The notes beneath the pieces are model-generated. The model ran no database searches. It was not told the origin of the DNA and was given only the letters and a program-made list of their open reading frames with translations. Positions 12,601-23,140 of a stretch of 64,000 bases of DNA are shown here, piece by piece. Every line of letters starts with the position of its first letter. Position 1 is the stretch's first letter. The position numbers and the translations under genes are program-made. Source of the stretch: Sipunculus nudus (lineage: Eukaryota; Annelida; Sipuncula; Golfingiida; Sipunculidae); contig CM049319.1 in the NCBI GenBank assembly GCA_026874595.1, positions 60,458,917 through 60,522,916 on the forward strand. The letters run 5' to 3'.

Positions 12601-14672
12601 ATTGACGCAGGCGGTGCCTGAGAATCATAGCTTTTATTTTTGTTTTCCTAATTTTAGTCTGTTGCTTGATTATAACGATATAATAGATACTGACAACTGA
12701 TTATACAGAGGGACTTCAGTGTATTTAAAGTAGATGGCAAAGATTTTCTAAGTTCGAGCTGAATCGAAAAATAACAATTGTACATTGTTAACAAATTTCC
12801 ATATTTCCATCTCCTAGCAAACCGTCGGAACACCGTAGAAAAGGAAAAAATACATATATTTATTTATATATTTATTTATTTATATATACTTTAAATATAA
12901 ATGCTATTCGATTTATCATTGTTTTTTGTGTCTAGGTTTCTGAAATATTTCAAGGAAGTGAATTTATTTATCTACAGTGTTCCTAGGGCTTGCTAGGAGA
13001 TGAAGATGTTGTGTAGTTAGGGTGAGAACACGCATTATTTAACATACATATATTGCTTATACATATATGTTGGCCTGTTGTGTAGTCTGTAAACAGATCC
13101 TAAAGATTAATTAAGTCGTACGTACCAGATAGTATATGGTGTAGGTACCAGGTAAATTATTTATTTTTCTTTTACCAGGTGGCAGCAATACGCTTCGGTA
13201 TGTTTTAGATTTTAATAAGCGATTATCATTACACATGGTCATGTCTTTCCATAACTTCCCCTCAAATTCATTTAGTTCCATAATATACAAGTTATCAGGA
13301 TACATGTATATATTTGTTTGTTAGGTCCGTTTTGATATTTAGACCCCTCCGTTCCGGTCCGTTTTGGTCCGGTCCGGTCCGTTCCAGTGTGTTTTGGTTC
13401 GTTCTGGTATTTAGTTACACCTAACCATGAACCTTCTTCTAGCATGGTTCCCAGCCTGCCTTGCGCTAACTTTTTGTTATGCTCACGGAAGCATTGCACA
13501 AACCCTTTAATCATCGTCTCGCAACATGTCAGGATGTTTACACGTGTTAGTTTGTTCGTTTCGAAGCACCGCAATTTAATACCCGTCTTTTGATGACAAA
13601 TTAATTGGCGTTCCCTTTTTTATGCTGTGCCTTAAAATATGCCGCAATGTGGCTTTCTGTATGGATTATGGACACAAATTAACTCATTAAAAGCGGTTTC
13701 TACAATGCTTATTCAAGCGGGGTCCTATAATTATTGGTTTATTTTGATGTTTTTCGCTGTGAACATGTAATTTGAACAAATTCAGGTGATCTGTTGGAAA
13801 ATATCTGTACATTCACCGTGGATATGAATGAGTTTCTTGCCATTCAAATGGCAAAAAAATGCCATATTGTGATTTCTGTTTATGAGAACAATATGAGACG
13901 ACTAATAACACAAATATTGAATAAAGATTTGAACACAAGAAAAATCTGATAAAGTGTCTTTAATTTATGACGAGGAAAATTAAAATTAAGCAATCTTTGG
14001 CAGAAAAAGTTAAACTTTTCGAATGACAAAGAAGTTAAGCTAAATATTATGCATGTATATTAAAATAAAAATCGCTTTTAATACTATGCAACCAAAGCGC
14101 TTGTAACCATCTCCGACATACTTAGAACATAAATTTATGCTCATAGACACTCACAACTGCAGTTGATACATTGTACAACGTTTATTCTAGTGTGTGCCGG
14201 CTCGAAAAAGCATGTTTACACGCATCTAGGATGTCATTGTAAACTTACTCACAGGCGCGGCATATCAATATGGTTAGGCACAGTGATTGTTAATATTAAT
14301 ACAATAAAGTGCCAAGTCTTGTTAAAATGCCGCTGTGACGTCGTTGTCCGTCTGTCTGAACCACGCGCTCGTGTACACACACACTCACTCATGGCTCACA
14401 ATAATAACGCAGACCAGCATATAAGATAAACGTATCTTTACTGCGTTAACCCTATCTAATACATCAAAGGTATCTACTCTCAAATAATACGAGATCTGTT
14501 ATTTTATTTCATACATGGAACTTTTTTATATATATTAGCTGATTACCACTGAAAAATCTGCGGAGAATTGCAGCATAGGCGTCAATTTATCTTCGGGGGG
14601 GGGGATGACTCGCAAAGGTGGGAGGATGGAGATGACAGGCATGGAAAGGGTAATTAAAGTTTGGATAAAACA

Positions 14673-14713
<41 letters not shown>

Positions 14714-17700
14714 TTGGTATATTAATTGTGTATAATATACATCAATGAGGCTGTGTGTAAAACCACGGACCCCGGATCCACTTACAAATCAGTAACTCTT
14801 AAACCTTTCATGGTAAATTGTCGGAATATTTTAGCAGAACAGTATCTAAAGACGTATATAATATGGCGTTTTGTTGTAAACATATTAATAAGTCTGTTTT
14901 GCAACAAAATCTGACAATTAACAGTTAATGTAGCGCACAAACCTCACAGATCCCACGGACCCCTTTCACTTTTTTTCTATTCATATTTTTTATTTGCTAT
15001 TTATTCTATATCCATCGTTTTAAAAAGTATTTTTTATTTTTGATTGATAAGAGAAAATTTATAAAATAATTATGTTTGTACGTGACATTGCTTAAAATGC
15101 CAGTAATCAACAATTCCTTTTGGTAACTATATTAATGCAAAATTTATATGGATGTTCATGAATGGACCAAAGCTGTGTTATGTGGAAGATTTCAAATAAT
15201 AAGTATGCCCGCACTATTATATTTTCAATATAAAATAGCGATTGGTCGTATTTAATATGTGACACGAGTGCTAATTCTCTTCTCATTGAGTACATGTAAA
15301 ATAAGTGTTTGTGACTTTGTCTGTTCATGCATGGAGAACTGATGATGTGAGTGTTTGCCTAGAGACTTCCTAAGCCAATACAAAAAGTATCACCGTCACG
15401 TGACACCCGTGCCTACACAATGAATGTTGTGGGTCTTCATGTAGCCATCTGGCTGTTACATTAATCTTAAACAGTAGAAGTGACCTATACTCTACAAATA
15501 TTCCCCTAAAATCCCATAGAAGAGGAGTCATCGTCCTTTGCATCTCTGTTGGTAAGTATTCAAAAGATAAATGTGAATTTACATAACAGGGGCGGATCTA
15601 AGAGGAGTAGGGGTCCAACCCAGGAGGACTAATGACAAAACCTAAAATGAGTTCCCCTGGTCGAGAAAAAAAGGGGGGGGGGGATCCAGGCCTCAATAAT
15701 TGGGTCTGAATCCCTTAAAAAAGTTGCGGAAGATAAAATAAAGGGTCCGGACCGACTAGACCCTACCCTCTGACCTTGCCTCTCTGTACAGCGTTTTATT
15801 GTGCGTCTGTTTTCGCACATAACCCCACATATCTTGGGACTTGTTTGACCAACCGGGCTTAAAAATTGCACTAGTGTAGCCCTTTGAAAACTTTATATGA
15901 TACACAAAACTTGTGGCGCCTTTTATAATAGTTTTTTTTTTCACAGATTCTGAAACTATGCATGTATATACATATGGGTTAGAGGTCTCGTTTATATGCC
16001 AGGTGGCGCCAACTACAATTATTTTTACGGTGCATACATCCATGCTTATATCTCAGGACTGGTTTGACGTGTCGGCCTGAAATTTCGCATTTGTAAAGAT
16101 ATTACACAGCTTTTTATCATACACAAAACTGGTTGCGCCATCTGCAACTCTTTTGCACGGTGTCTGTTTATCTGTCTTGGGTAAAATCACTCACATCTCG
16201 GCAGTGGTTTGACTGATCCGCCTGTATTTACCATGTGTATACATTTTGGATGGTTTCTTGTTAAAATGACAGGTGGCGCCTACTTAAATGATGTTTACAT
16301 GGCAGACATGCATGCTAATATGCAACACATCTCATTCTGTTTCCCCTTGTCATTCAATCCATGCCTCGCTTCACCCGTAGGCCAACCACTCTGATCTCGG
16401 CGGATACACGTAGTCGCTTGTTGACTACCCTCATTCAAATTTTGCATTGTAACAATGTTATACGTGCAGTTGATGGCAGGTGGCAGATTACTTTCGCGAA
16501 TGGACACCTGGGTTGCCTGAGGCCACATGGTGCTCTTCGGCACCAGGTGGCCTCAGGCCACTAGGCCGCTTTGCATCCTTCTGGATCTATTTCCTTCCGC
16601 AAATAGGCCACAAGGATACAGCATTATACATGTGGTGTCCTCGGGCCACCAGGGGTATACAAGATTATACCTGTGGACGGCCACCAGAATACACAGCATC
16701 AAACCTGTAGTGTATCCCTAGGCCACCTAATATATACAAGTATACCTGTGTTGTCCTTAGCCAACAAGGTTTACAGCATTATACATGTGGTGTCGACTGG
16801 GAACCAGGGTATACAGTATCATACATGTGGTGTCCTTAGGCCACCAGGGTATACAGAATCAAACCTGTGCTGTTCTTGAAGGAAAGTATACTAACAAAAT
16901 ATTATATTCTGAATTCGGTGTTCTTTCATGGAACTTTTTACGATTTTGGCGGAAGAAAACAGATCGAGAAGGGTGCACAGCGGGCTGTTGGCCTGAGGCC
17001 ACCCGGTGTTCAAAGGCCAACATGTGCCCTGAGGCCACGCGGTGTCCCAAGGCCACCATTCGCGATAGTAATCTGCCACCTGCCAGTTGATGCACAATAT
17101 TTTAGTTTTAGGGTTGAGTGCAAAATATTTGTTTAGCAGCCCAGAACACTAAAAGAAGTCTGTTATTCTAAGTGCCAAGAGCACAAAAAAAAGAACGCAG
17201 GTAAAACGCGAAATATAGGTCACAGTGACATAATTATTGGTATGCTAGGATATTTAACAAGAACTACTTTGATGCCGAATTTAAAGTTTCGAGGTCAAAC
17301 GTATACGATTTGTTATTTATTAAAGTACGAACGACCGGACGGACAGATAGTCGGACGGACGACGGACAAAGGGTGACCGATATAGCTCAGATGACCTATG
17401 ATTAGCTGAACTACAAATTAAGATACTGCAGTGGTATTTGTACGGCATATGTTTGTTAGGTCACACAAACGTCCCTCCTACATTACATGGATAAACAGAT
17501 ATGGCTACTTGAACTGACGCCATTATTTTTGCACCTCTTTCTAGACAAGTCATCGTCCCGGCGTCGCAAATAAAATAAATTTATTTTATTGATACTTAAA
17601 ATCATCATAAATCGCCACATTACTTCGTTTGATAATAGCTAAATTGTGGTGGCAAACAAAATATATTTGAAAGAAATATCACGAAAAACTAGGTGGACAG

Positions 17701-17775
17701 TGGTGTTCGAACAACATGGTTTAAAACACTACTGGTGTGGTTGGCTGTGTGATTTGCCTAACCAGACCACTACTA

Positions 17776-17825
<50 letters not shown>

Positions 17826-20800
17826 AATCAACCTGTGATTAGTACACCTGTGACCCACTATGCATCAGTGCACAGGCACACCATACCATCTAGTCTCATT
17901 AGATATAGTAGATGTATAAACAGATTAATAAATTACCAACCAGACCATTATATGTGGAATAGAGTAATTACTTGTGGTATGGGAAATATTATACCATAGA
18001 CAGTTAAATGTACTCACATAACGGTAACCGAAAGTTAATGAGGTTGTGTTTGTGTTGTGTTCTGCACGGTGATTTATGTATATGAGTTTGTTAAGCCATG
18101 GCAATGAACACAACTGGTCCTCCATATAGTACAACAACGTATTCAGAAAGTAAACACGCGCACGCTTTGCGATACAGTTTTCACAACAGTCACTATTGGA
18201 ATAAAAGCATGATTGTTTGCACTTGACAATAAAGTAAAGATTAGTCCAAGTTCCAGTAAGTTCCAGATAATAATCCAATGTAACGGAAACAGTCCAGTAT
18301 TTTTCACTCGCTTTACGAGGCACAAATATTGAAACAAATTCACAACAGCTGCTGCCAGCGTTCCATATGACAAAATCACAACCGCTGCTGTCAGCGTTCC
18401 GTGTGACACAAATCCAGTCCAAGGGCAGGCCTACCTTAGTTCATTGACAGTATCCTTTGTCTGAGCGAGAGTCAGTAGTAAGAGTTGGTTGTAACGGTGC
18501 ATGATTTTTTGGTTGATGTACATTAAAGAAACTATAATAATTCTCACAAGTCATAAAATCTGTTTCTTGTAAATCATAATATTATGTACAATTATTAATT
18601 CCTAATCCAGCGACTGCATGAGTGTATCAATATGCATAACCATACTGGGTGAAAAAAATAGTCCAAGCAATAACTTAATAAAATGTCATTTAACATATTA
18701 GTAATAATGCTACTATATATGAAGTTGAATAATTACTAATTTCTTGCAAGTCTCACAAGAGTGAGACGTCTTTGTTCTATAGGTCCAACAGATGACAAAT
18801 AATGCCAGCGAAAACTTAATAAATTTTATTTAACATATAAAAATAATGCCCAATAATAAGGAAGTTTAATAATTACTAATTAATTGGGAGCCTCACCAGA
18901 GTGATACATGTCTTTGTGCTATAGATCCATGAAGTGACAATCCTCCCAGCAATAATTTAATGTTATTTAGCATAGACTATTATCAATAACGCCACTCTAT
19001 GTGAAGTTGAGGCTCAAATAGTCCCCGCAATGTGTTTCACTAGGAAAGTGTGAGCAACCAAACAGCCCAAAACCTTGGTAAGAAGAGCGTCAAATTCAAA
19101 ATACGTGCAAAGCATATATGAGGAGTACGAATTTTGCAATTTTATTCAAAACATAGACATGACACGATTAACAACATGAGCACGACATCACCAATGCCGG
19201 AGTGATTGCGATTCTATACTATGAAAATAATTTGAAGATATTATATAACTGTATACAGAAAAGTGAACATTTATGAAAGATAATTTGTATAAATTGAGGC
19301 TCAAAGGACTCCACAAAACGGAATTCTTTTATTTATCAATTGACTGAATTCTTGGTTATGAAAACAAACAGATGTATATGCCATTGAAGGCTCATGCACG
19401 CGAAAGTGCAACTTAAATTTGCCAGTATTGAAAGACTCAGGCAAATGGACTCCTATTGCATTAAATGCTTGTCCTGAGCTCAGTGACTCCGGTTGATCGG
19501 AAACTTCATGATGCTCTCAGATATACAGCAGGTTTACATCTTTCGGTGCAAGTCCTTCACGAAGAAATAATTTCAGCCTTCGTGTGTTGCTTTGTCTTGA
19601 GTAGAATTACCGCAAAAAGATATATCCGAATAATTTTTTTTCGGAAAAATTGCAGATGATTAGTGCAAAACCGTATGAACAATTTGTGGTGCGATCATCG
19701 AGTTTTATCGAAAGTCAGTCGGTTTTCTGCCACTTTCAAGCGCTCGATTAACAAAGGCAGCTATCGATAACATCACAATCATGACTGTTTTTTTCCAGAA
19801 TGCCTTTATGTATTAGGCTAAAATTATTCTTCCATTTTTTGCAACATTCCGTGCTTCAAATAATTAGTCCTTGTTCCCAAATTAACTTCCGTATGTAACT
19901 GAGTATAACACGGTAGATGCGTGAAAAGAGGACTTAATAAACCTCTGAGAACTGACAGGTAGCTGCAGAAATAGCGGGGAGTTTCGTAACGAGATGTACA
20001 TACATTGCACAGTATGGGCGGTATGGCGTTAAAATGCTCCATAAATTCTCTTGGTCTATGCAGCAAGTAGATGTCCTGGATAGTGGTTTAATTCTTAATT
20101 ATTATAAATAATTAAAATGAAACTTTGAAAAGCATATCTTACTAATAATAGGAAAATGTAAAAAAGGCAAAAACGTCTTTTCTTTAGCTAGAATTACTCA
20201 GACATGCGGGCTGAGTTAAGAAAGTACAGTTTTACAGATATTTGCATATTTCTTTATATTTGCCTGAACCGATTAATAATCGATCATCGATCGGTTTGCT
20301 CAAACCGATGATCGATTATGAAAAAGGAACCGACTCCCACCACTATGAACAATCCATTTAATTATACAGGAAATCAGAATCAACATAATCTATTTTTTTT
20401 TCTTATGTACAATTATGACGAAAGATAAATTCCTTTATCACAATGTAGAAGCCGTCCATTCGTACGCATTTGTTATGCCACTTGCCAGGTGAAACCTTGT
20501 CACTAAAGCGTGACAGTGTTTACACATGAAAAATATATACTTGAAGACATGACTAATTAGGAGATTCTTGTGAAGGTTTTTAGACTCCGACTGAAGTATA
20601 ATAGTTTTTTATTAGAATCCCTATCAGTTTAAAGATACACTGGTGATATATTTCATGTTTTAAAGTCCCTAGTGATTGCTGATCGAATAAAAATGTGTGC
20701 ACAAAAAATGTGAGGGAAGTATTGGGAGCAGTTGGGATAAGAGTGGATTTGTGACCTCGAATTGTCCAATACGTTCTGTGGCCAGTGAGCATTAAAGGAA

Positions 20801-22001
20801 GGAAAATCCCTAGAGCGCCTCCTGAATAAACGTCCGATCGTAGGGGACCGTAAAGCACACATAAAATAGGGGCACTAGGAGATTATTGAAATAATTAATT
20901 ATGCTGCTTAATTGGGCATAATCCCGCAAAATAAAACAAACTCGTCCTAGAAGACAGCACCGCCGATAGACGTGCAGAATTTCGAGATTCAAATCAGAGC
21001 GGAAGTAGTAAACCATTGTTTAAAAAAAAACGAACAGCGTATTAATTATATAGATAATGATATATATATATATATAGATAATATATTTTCTAAGAAATTT
21101 TGTGTCTGTTCTTTTCTTTCCTAGCGGTCTGAGGTGTCATAGCTGATGTGACGGGTCATCTGAGTTGACACCGGCCGTATCGAGCAGAAATAGGCGCAAA
21201 ATCATCAAACTTCTCAATTTTATATTGTTAACATCTCTGTCACCTCAAGGAGTACAATTTATACATAGGGTTCTTGTGTAAACAGCAAAATATCTTGGTT
21301 TAATTTCCGAACTAGCAACCGTATTAGTGGTGGTTGGAGCTAACTTGTCCGTAGTACTCCGTACCGTCACGTTAATTATATTGTATGCTGTCGCTGTGCA
21401 CTGACGCATATAGTGGGTCGCAGTGTATTACATAATACGGAATATAATTTATATTCTTCATATATAGATTTCTTGTTGGCTATGATGCGAACCAGATCAC
21501 ACTTCCAACTGGATCAGTGGTGAATTAGAACCTTATCGTTAGAACAGGGTATATTATATGCTAATTTTATCCTTCAAAGGCTAAAATAAATTGACCTACC
21601 TTGGTAACAATAGTGGAGATGTACACAGACTGGTCATACTGCCATCCACGGTTACACCCTACTACATCTAATGCGTTTGTGTCATATCCTCCCCTCAGCG
21701 CTTCCAAAACCTCATCTCTTGTGACGGCGGAATAATTCCTCTTATACATCCGACAAGAGCTGAAGACGTTCTGTCCGTCTTTCTCCTCCAGCGGGATGCT
21801 GAAATTCCTCAGTTGATCCAGAGTAATATTCAAATGGGCAAGGTCGGGTACGGCGCACCAGTGTTTGGGAGTAGCTCCCAAAAACACCATCCCGAGGTTA
21901 TTGAAGCTGTAGACGAGGCCGGACAAACTACATACATAGAAAACGCAAATTTGGTATAGACCACAGTGGCCTATTATCTCATGTAGTTCCAGCGAAGTCA
22001 T
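77..22001 (-). CDS. SLC22-family transporter, left paralog, 5' part only (exons 1-4), cut by window edge
   Basis: Read on the minus strand: exon 1 in two copies (22001-21600 distal, 12262-11861 proximal), exon 2 (3591-3488), exon 3 (2437-2283) and exon 4 (245-77). Exon lengths 402, 104, 155 and 169 nt and all phases match the right paralog, and all splice sites are GT-AG. Later exons lie beyond position 1. The protein is very similar to the right gene's, with changes such as S for T in exon 3, N-F for I-I in exon 4 and S for A before DR in exon 2. No stop or frameshift is seen, so it looks functional as far as visible. First exons need no acceptor, so both exon 1 copies could in principle splice to exon 2. 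Confidence 0.88.
246..2282 (-). other. Left gene intron 3
   Basis: Positions 380-700 match the reverse complement of right intron 3 (50480-51110) and keep the empty site of a MITE found on the right. The stretch 499-600 (GACACCGAAACTTACA... GTATGCACTAAGAA) recurs at 1645-1725, so a dispersed repeat is present. A poly-G run lies at 1810-1822. The rest shows nothing recognisable. Confidence 0.6.
2149..2242 (+). mobile_element. 5' end of a TTA-type MITE in left intron 3
   Basis: Starts after TTA with GGCCAAAAAAAAATGTATAA, then TCTCAGGCACCGCCCGCATC and CCAGCCGCTCGCA, matching one half of the element at 51911-52244. The other half is missing. Confidence 0.65.
2283..2437 (-). CDS. Left SLC22 gene, exon 3
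   Basis: The minus-strand acceptor is cttatacag|TGTAGG and the donor CTAG|gtgagc. It encodes VGRRKIMVVSG, TM3 and the start of TM4. An AC/GT microsatellite (2464-2495) sits shortly upstream of the acceptor, as in the right paralog. Confidence 0.9.
2464..2495. repeat. AC microsatellite beside left exon 3
   Basis: About 15 AC units, only ~26 bases upstream of the exon 3 acceptor on the gene strand. The right gene has TA/TG repeats at the equivalent place. Confidence 0.9.
3488..3591 (-). CDS. Left SLC22 gene, exon 2
   Basis: On the minus strand the acceptor is ttcag|TGGGAC and the donor GATCG|gtagtt. It encodes WDLVCDRQW, TM2 and GALSDR. The length of 104 nt equals the right paralog exon 2, with only a few changed residues. 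Confidence 0.9.
5416..6160. other. Segment present in unit A only (insertion in A or deletion in B)
   Basis: Flanking sequence is collinear in both units: A reads CTACCCCC at one end and CTCTGACC at the other, while B joins CTACCCTCTGACC directly. The segment begins with an 18-base C run. I recognise no gene or element ends in it. Two opposed open frames here look incidental. Confidence 0.7.
6170..6690. repeat. Degenerate tandem array (~155 bp period), unit A
   Basis: About three diverged units share the words ATACACAAAACT, GGTGGCGCC, CTTATATCTCAGGACTGG-like and TTTGCACGGTG-like blocks. Unit B holds the same array at 15770-16290. No coding capacity is evident. Confidence 0.6.
6890..7420. repeat. 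Short-period GGCCACC / GTATACA minisatellite, unit A
   Basis: Imperfect units of roughly 25-60 bases centre on AGGCCACCAGGGTATAC and ATACATGTGGTGTCC, then shift to AGGCCACGCGGTGTCCC near 7335-7405. Open frames here arise from the repeat. Confidence 0.65.
8125..8210. repeat. TA/TG microsatellite, unit A
   Basis: A long TA run with an internal TGTGTGTG stretch. The same site in unit B (17776-17820) is a shorter pure TA run, so the locus is length-variable between the copies. Confidence 0.9.
9090..9400. repeat. Two to three ~140-bp tandem units, unit A
   Basis: Units share AACTTAATAAAATTT, TTTAACATAT, AATAATTACTAATT and GAGTGA(G/T)AC...CTATAGATCCA. A third unit is cut short at 9400. In unit B (18655-19200) the third unit continues, which accounts for the B-only segment. 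Confidence 0.6.
9572..9641. repeat. 70-bp TA microsatellite, unit A only
   Basis: Pure alternating TA. Unit B has only GATGTATATGCC at the same place (near 19370), so the run expanded in A or collapsed in B. Confidence 0.9.
10540..10579. repeat. Near-perfect palindrome (hairpin), unit A
   Basis: A 20-base left arm with ATCGATCATCGATCGG and a 16-base right arm CCGATGATCGAT face each other around GCTC. A three-base ATC insertion is the only asymmetry. It sits in left intron 1. Confidence 0.75.
11861..12262 (-). CDS. Left SLC22 gene, exon 1, proximal copy (unit A)
   Basis: ATG is at 12262 in the context GCAAGCATGA and the donor is ACCAAG|gtaggt. It encodes 134 residues with TM1, sequons at 58, 66 and 89, and CNRGWQYD. 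Against the distal copy it has F22, H52 and K65. H52 replaces a proline that both the distal copy and the right paralog keep, so H52 is the derived state. Confidence 0.88.
12263..12365 (-). promoter_or_regulatory. Putative promoter/5' UTR, left gene proximal exon 1
   Basis: On the minus strand this holds the conserved block CACATACGGGT...TTGAATTAGATTCTATA before ATG, preceded by GGTCCATTCCGGT-like imperfect repeats. These take the place of the AGTCCATTT repeats at the same distance in the right gene. Confidence 0.45.
12418..12650 (+). mobile_element. Truncated TTA-type MITE just upstream of proximal exon 1
   Basis: It contains GAGCGGCTGGAGCTCAAAATT, GATGCGGGGGTTTAAAAT and GGTGCCTGAGAATCATA, all hallmarks of the full-length MITE at 50672-51008. 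The GGCC ends are lost or decayed. It lies about 155 bp before the ATG on the gene's 5' side. Confidence 0.7.
13323..13412. repeat. GGTCCGTTCC minisatellite, unit A
   Basis: Imperfect repeats of TCCGTTCCGGTCCGTTTTGG run into GTATTTAGTTACACC. The same GGTATTTAGTTAC plus GGTCCATTCC pair occurs, in opposite orientation, in the promoter at about 12300-12365. Unit B repeats it at 23051-23140. Confidence 0.6.
16500..17070. repeat. Short-period GGCCACC / GTATACA minisatellite, unit B
   Basis: Counterpart of the unit A array with different unit content. B carries an extra GCCTGAGGCCACATGG piece near 16510 and a variant unit at 16740-16790, as expected of unequal exchange or slippage. Confidence 0.6.
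17776..17820. repeat. TA microsatellite, unit B
   Basis: Alternating TA run following CTACTAG, matching the position of the longer, TG-interrupted run in unit A. Confidence 0.9.
18955..19203. other. Segment present in unit B only
   Basis: It continues the third ~140-bp tandem unit and a unique stretch that ends just before GATTGCGATTCTATAC, where A and B become collinear again. It was probably lost from A by deletion between CCAGCAATAAT and the downstream site. Confidence 0.6.
20278..20317. repeat. Near-perfect palindrome (hairpin), unit B
   Basis: Same hairpin as in unit A with no base changed, about 1.3 kb 3' of distal exon 1 on the gene strand. Confidence 0.75.
21600..22001 (-). CDS. Left SLC22 gene, exon 1, distal copy (unit B)
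   Basis: ATG is at 22001 and the donor is identical to the proximal copy. It differs from that copy by Y22, P52 and R65 only. It is open throughout. Using it would make an intron 1 of about 18 kb that skips the proximal copy. It may instead be the second haplotype of the same exon. Confidence 0.85.
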
Positions 22002-22104
22002 GCTTGCATTATAGAATCTAATTCAACCGACCCGTATGTGATCGTTGTAACTAAATACCGGAATGGACCGAAACTGACAGGAACGGACCAAATCTGAACT
22101 AAGC
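22002..22104 (-). promoter_or_regulatory. Putative promoter/5' UTR, left gene distal exon 1
   Basis: This is a near-identical copy of the proximal block, with the conserved 45-base leader and GGTCC(A/G)TTCC repeats. If the tandem unit is real, the gene has two equivalent promoters about 9.7 kb apart. Confidence 0.42.
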
Positions 22105-22156
22105 CTTCTGAAATAAATAAACGGACCAGCATGGATGATCTCGAATAGCACCAGGA

Positions 22157-22390
22157 GGGAAAAGCAAGACAATAACAGATTAATTTTGCTAAACAAGTAA
22201 AGGCACTAGATAACAAAAGTAATTTTATAAAAATTGTATGATTTTATCTCCTTGAAATACATGTCTGAGCGGCTGGAGCTCAAAATTGGTAAGTTTCTAT
22301 TTAAAATCAAAATAAAAATATTTGATGCGGGGGTTTAAAATTGACGCAGGCGGTGCCTGAGAATCATAGCTTTTATTTTTGTTTTCCTAA
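22157..22390 (+). mobile_element. Truncated TTA-type MITE just upstream of distal exon 1
   Basis: Copy of the unit A fragment, at the same distance from exon 1, so the insertion predates the separation of the two units. The right paralog has no such element at its promoter. Confidence 0.7.
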
Positions 22391-23050
22391 TTTTAGTCTG
22401 TTGCTTGATTATAACGATATAATAGATACTGACAACTGATTATACAGAGGGACTTCAGTGTATTTAAAGTAGATGGCAAAGATTTTCTAAGTTCGAGCTG
22501 AATCGAAAGATAACAATTGTACATTGTTAACAAATTTCCATATTTCCATCTCCTAGCAAACCGTCGGAACACCATAGAAAAGGAAAAAAATACATATATT
22601 TATTTATTTATATATACTTTAAATATAAATGCTATTCGATTTATCATAGTTTTTTGTGTCTAGGTTTCTGAAATATTTCAAGGAAGTGAATTTATTTATC
22701 TACAGTGTTCCTAGGGCTTGCTAGGAGATGAAGATGTTGTGTAGTTAGGGTGAGAACACGCATTATTTAACATACATATATTGCTTATACATATATGTTG
22801 GCCTGTTGTGTAGTCTGTAAACAGATCCTAAAGATTAATTAAGTCGTACGTACCAGATAGTATATGGTGTAGGTACCAGGTAAATTATTTATTTTTCTTT
22901 TACCAGGTGGCAGCAATACGCTTCGGTATGTTTTAGATTTTAATAAGCGATTATCATTACACATGGTCATGTCTTTCCATAACTTCCCCTCAAATTCATT
23001 TAGTTCCATAATATACAAGTTATCAGGATACATGTATATATTTGTTTGTT

Positions 23051-23140
23051 AGGTCCGTTTTGATATTTAGACCCCTCCGTTCCGGTCCGTTTTGGTCCGG
23101 TCCGGTCCGTTCCAGTGTGTTTTGGTTCGTTCTGGTATTT
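23051..23140. repeat. GGTCCGTTCC minisatellite, unit B
   Basis: Copy of the unit A minisatellite with the same unit number as far as I can see, lying about 1.1 kb from distal exon 1. Confidence 0.6.

Larger units (their letters stand above)
4116..14497. repeat. Tandem unit A (about 10.4 kb) with proximal exon 1
   Basis: The whole unit recurs as unit B immediately to its right, in the same order and orientation, with scattered single-base changes. Unit A has about 745 bp at 5416-6160 that B lacks, about 60 bp near 9036-9100 that B lacks, and a 70-bp TA run at 9572-9641 that is nearly absent in B. The unit starts at a GTT that also appears at both other junctions. Confidence 0.92.

Noticed and set aside
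13272-13574. 100-codon minus-strand frame repeated in units A and B (23000-23302)
   Set aside because: Identity only reflects the duplication. The second half is translated minisatellite (GGTCCGTTCC), and the related segment at 25870-26030 has a different, shifted reading.
14163-14429. 88-codon + frame present in both units (also 23889-24155)
   Set aside because: Repeated only because the unit is duplicated, with no domain, and it lies in the 5' flank of the minus-strand exon 1.
17925-18422. 165-codon minus-strand open frame in unit B
   Set aside because: The same sequence in unit A (8426-8814) is split by a small indel (ACACAAAATC against ACAAAATC), so the frame is not maintained. It lies in intron 1.
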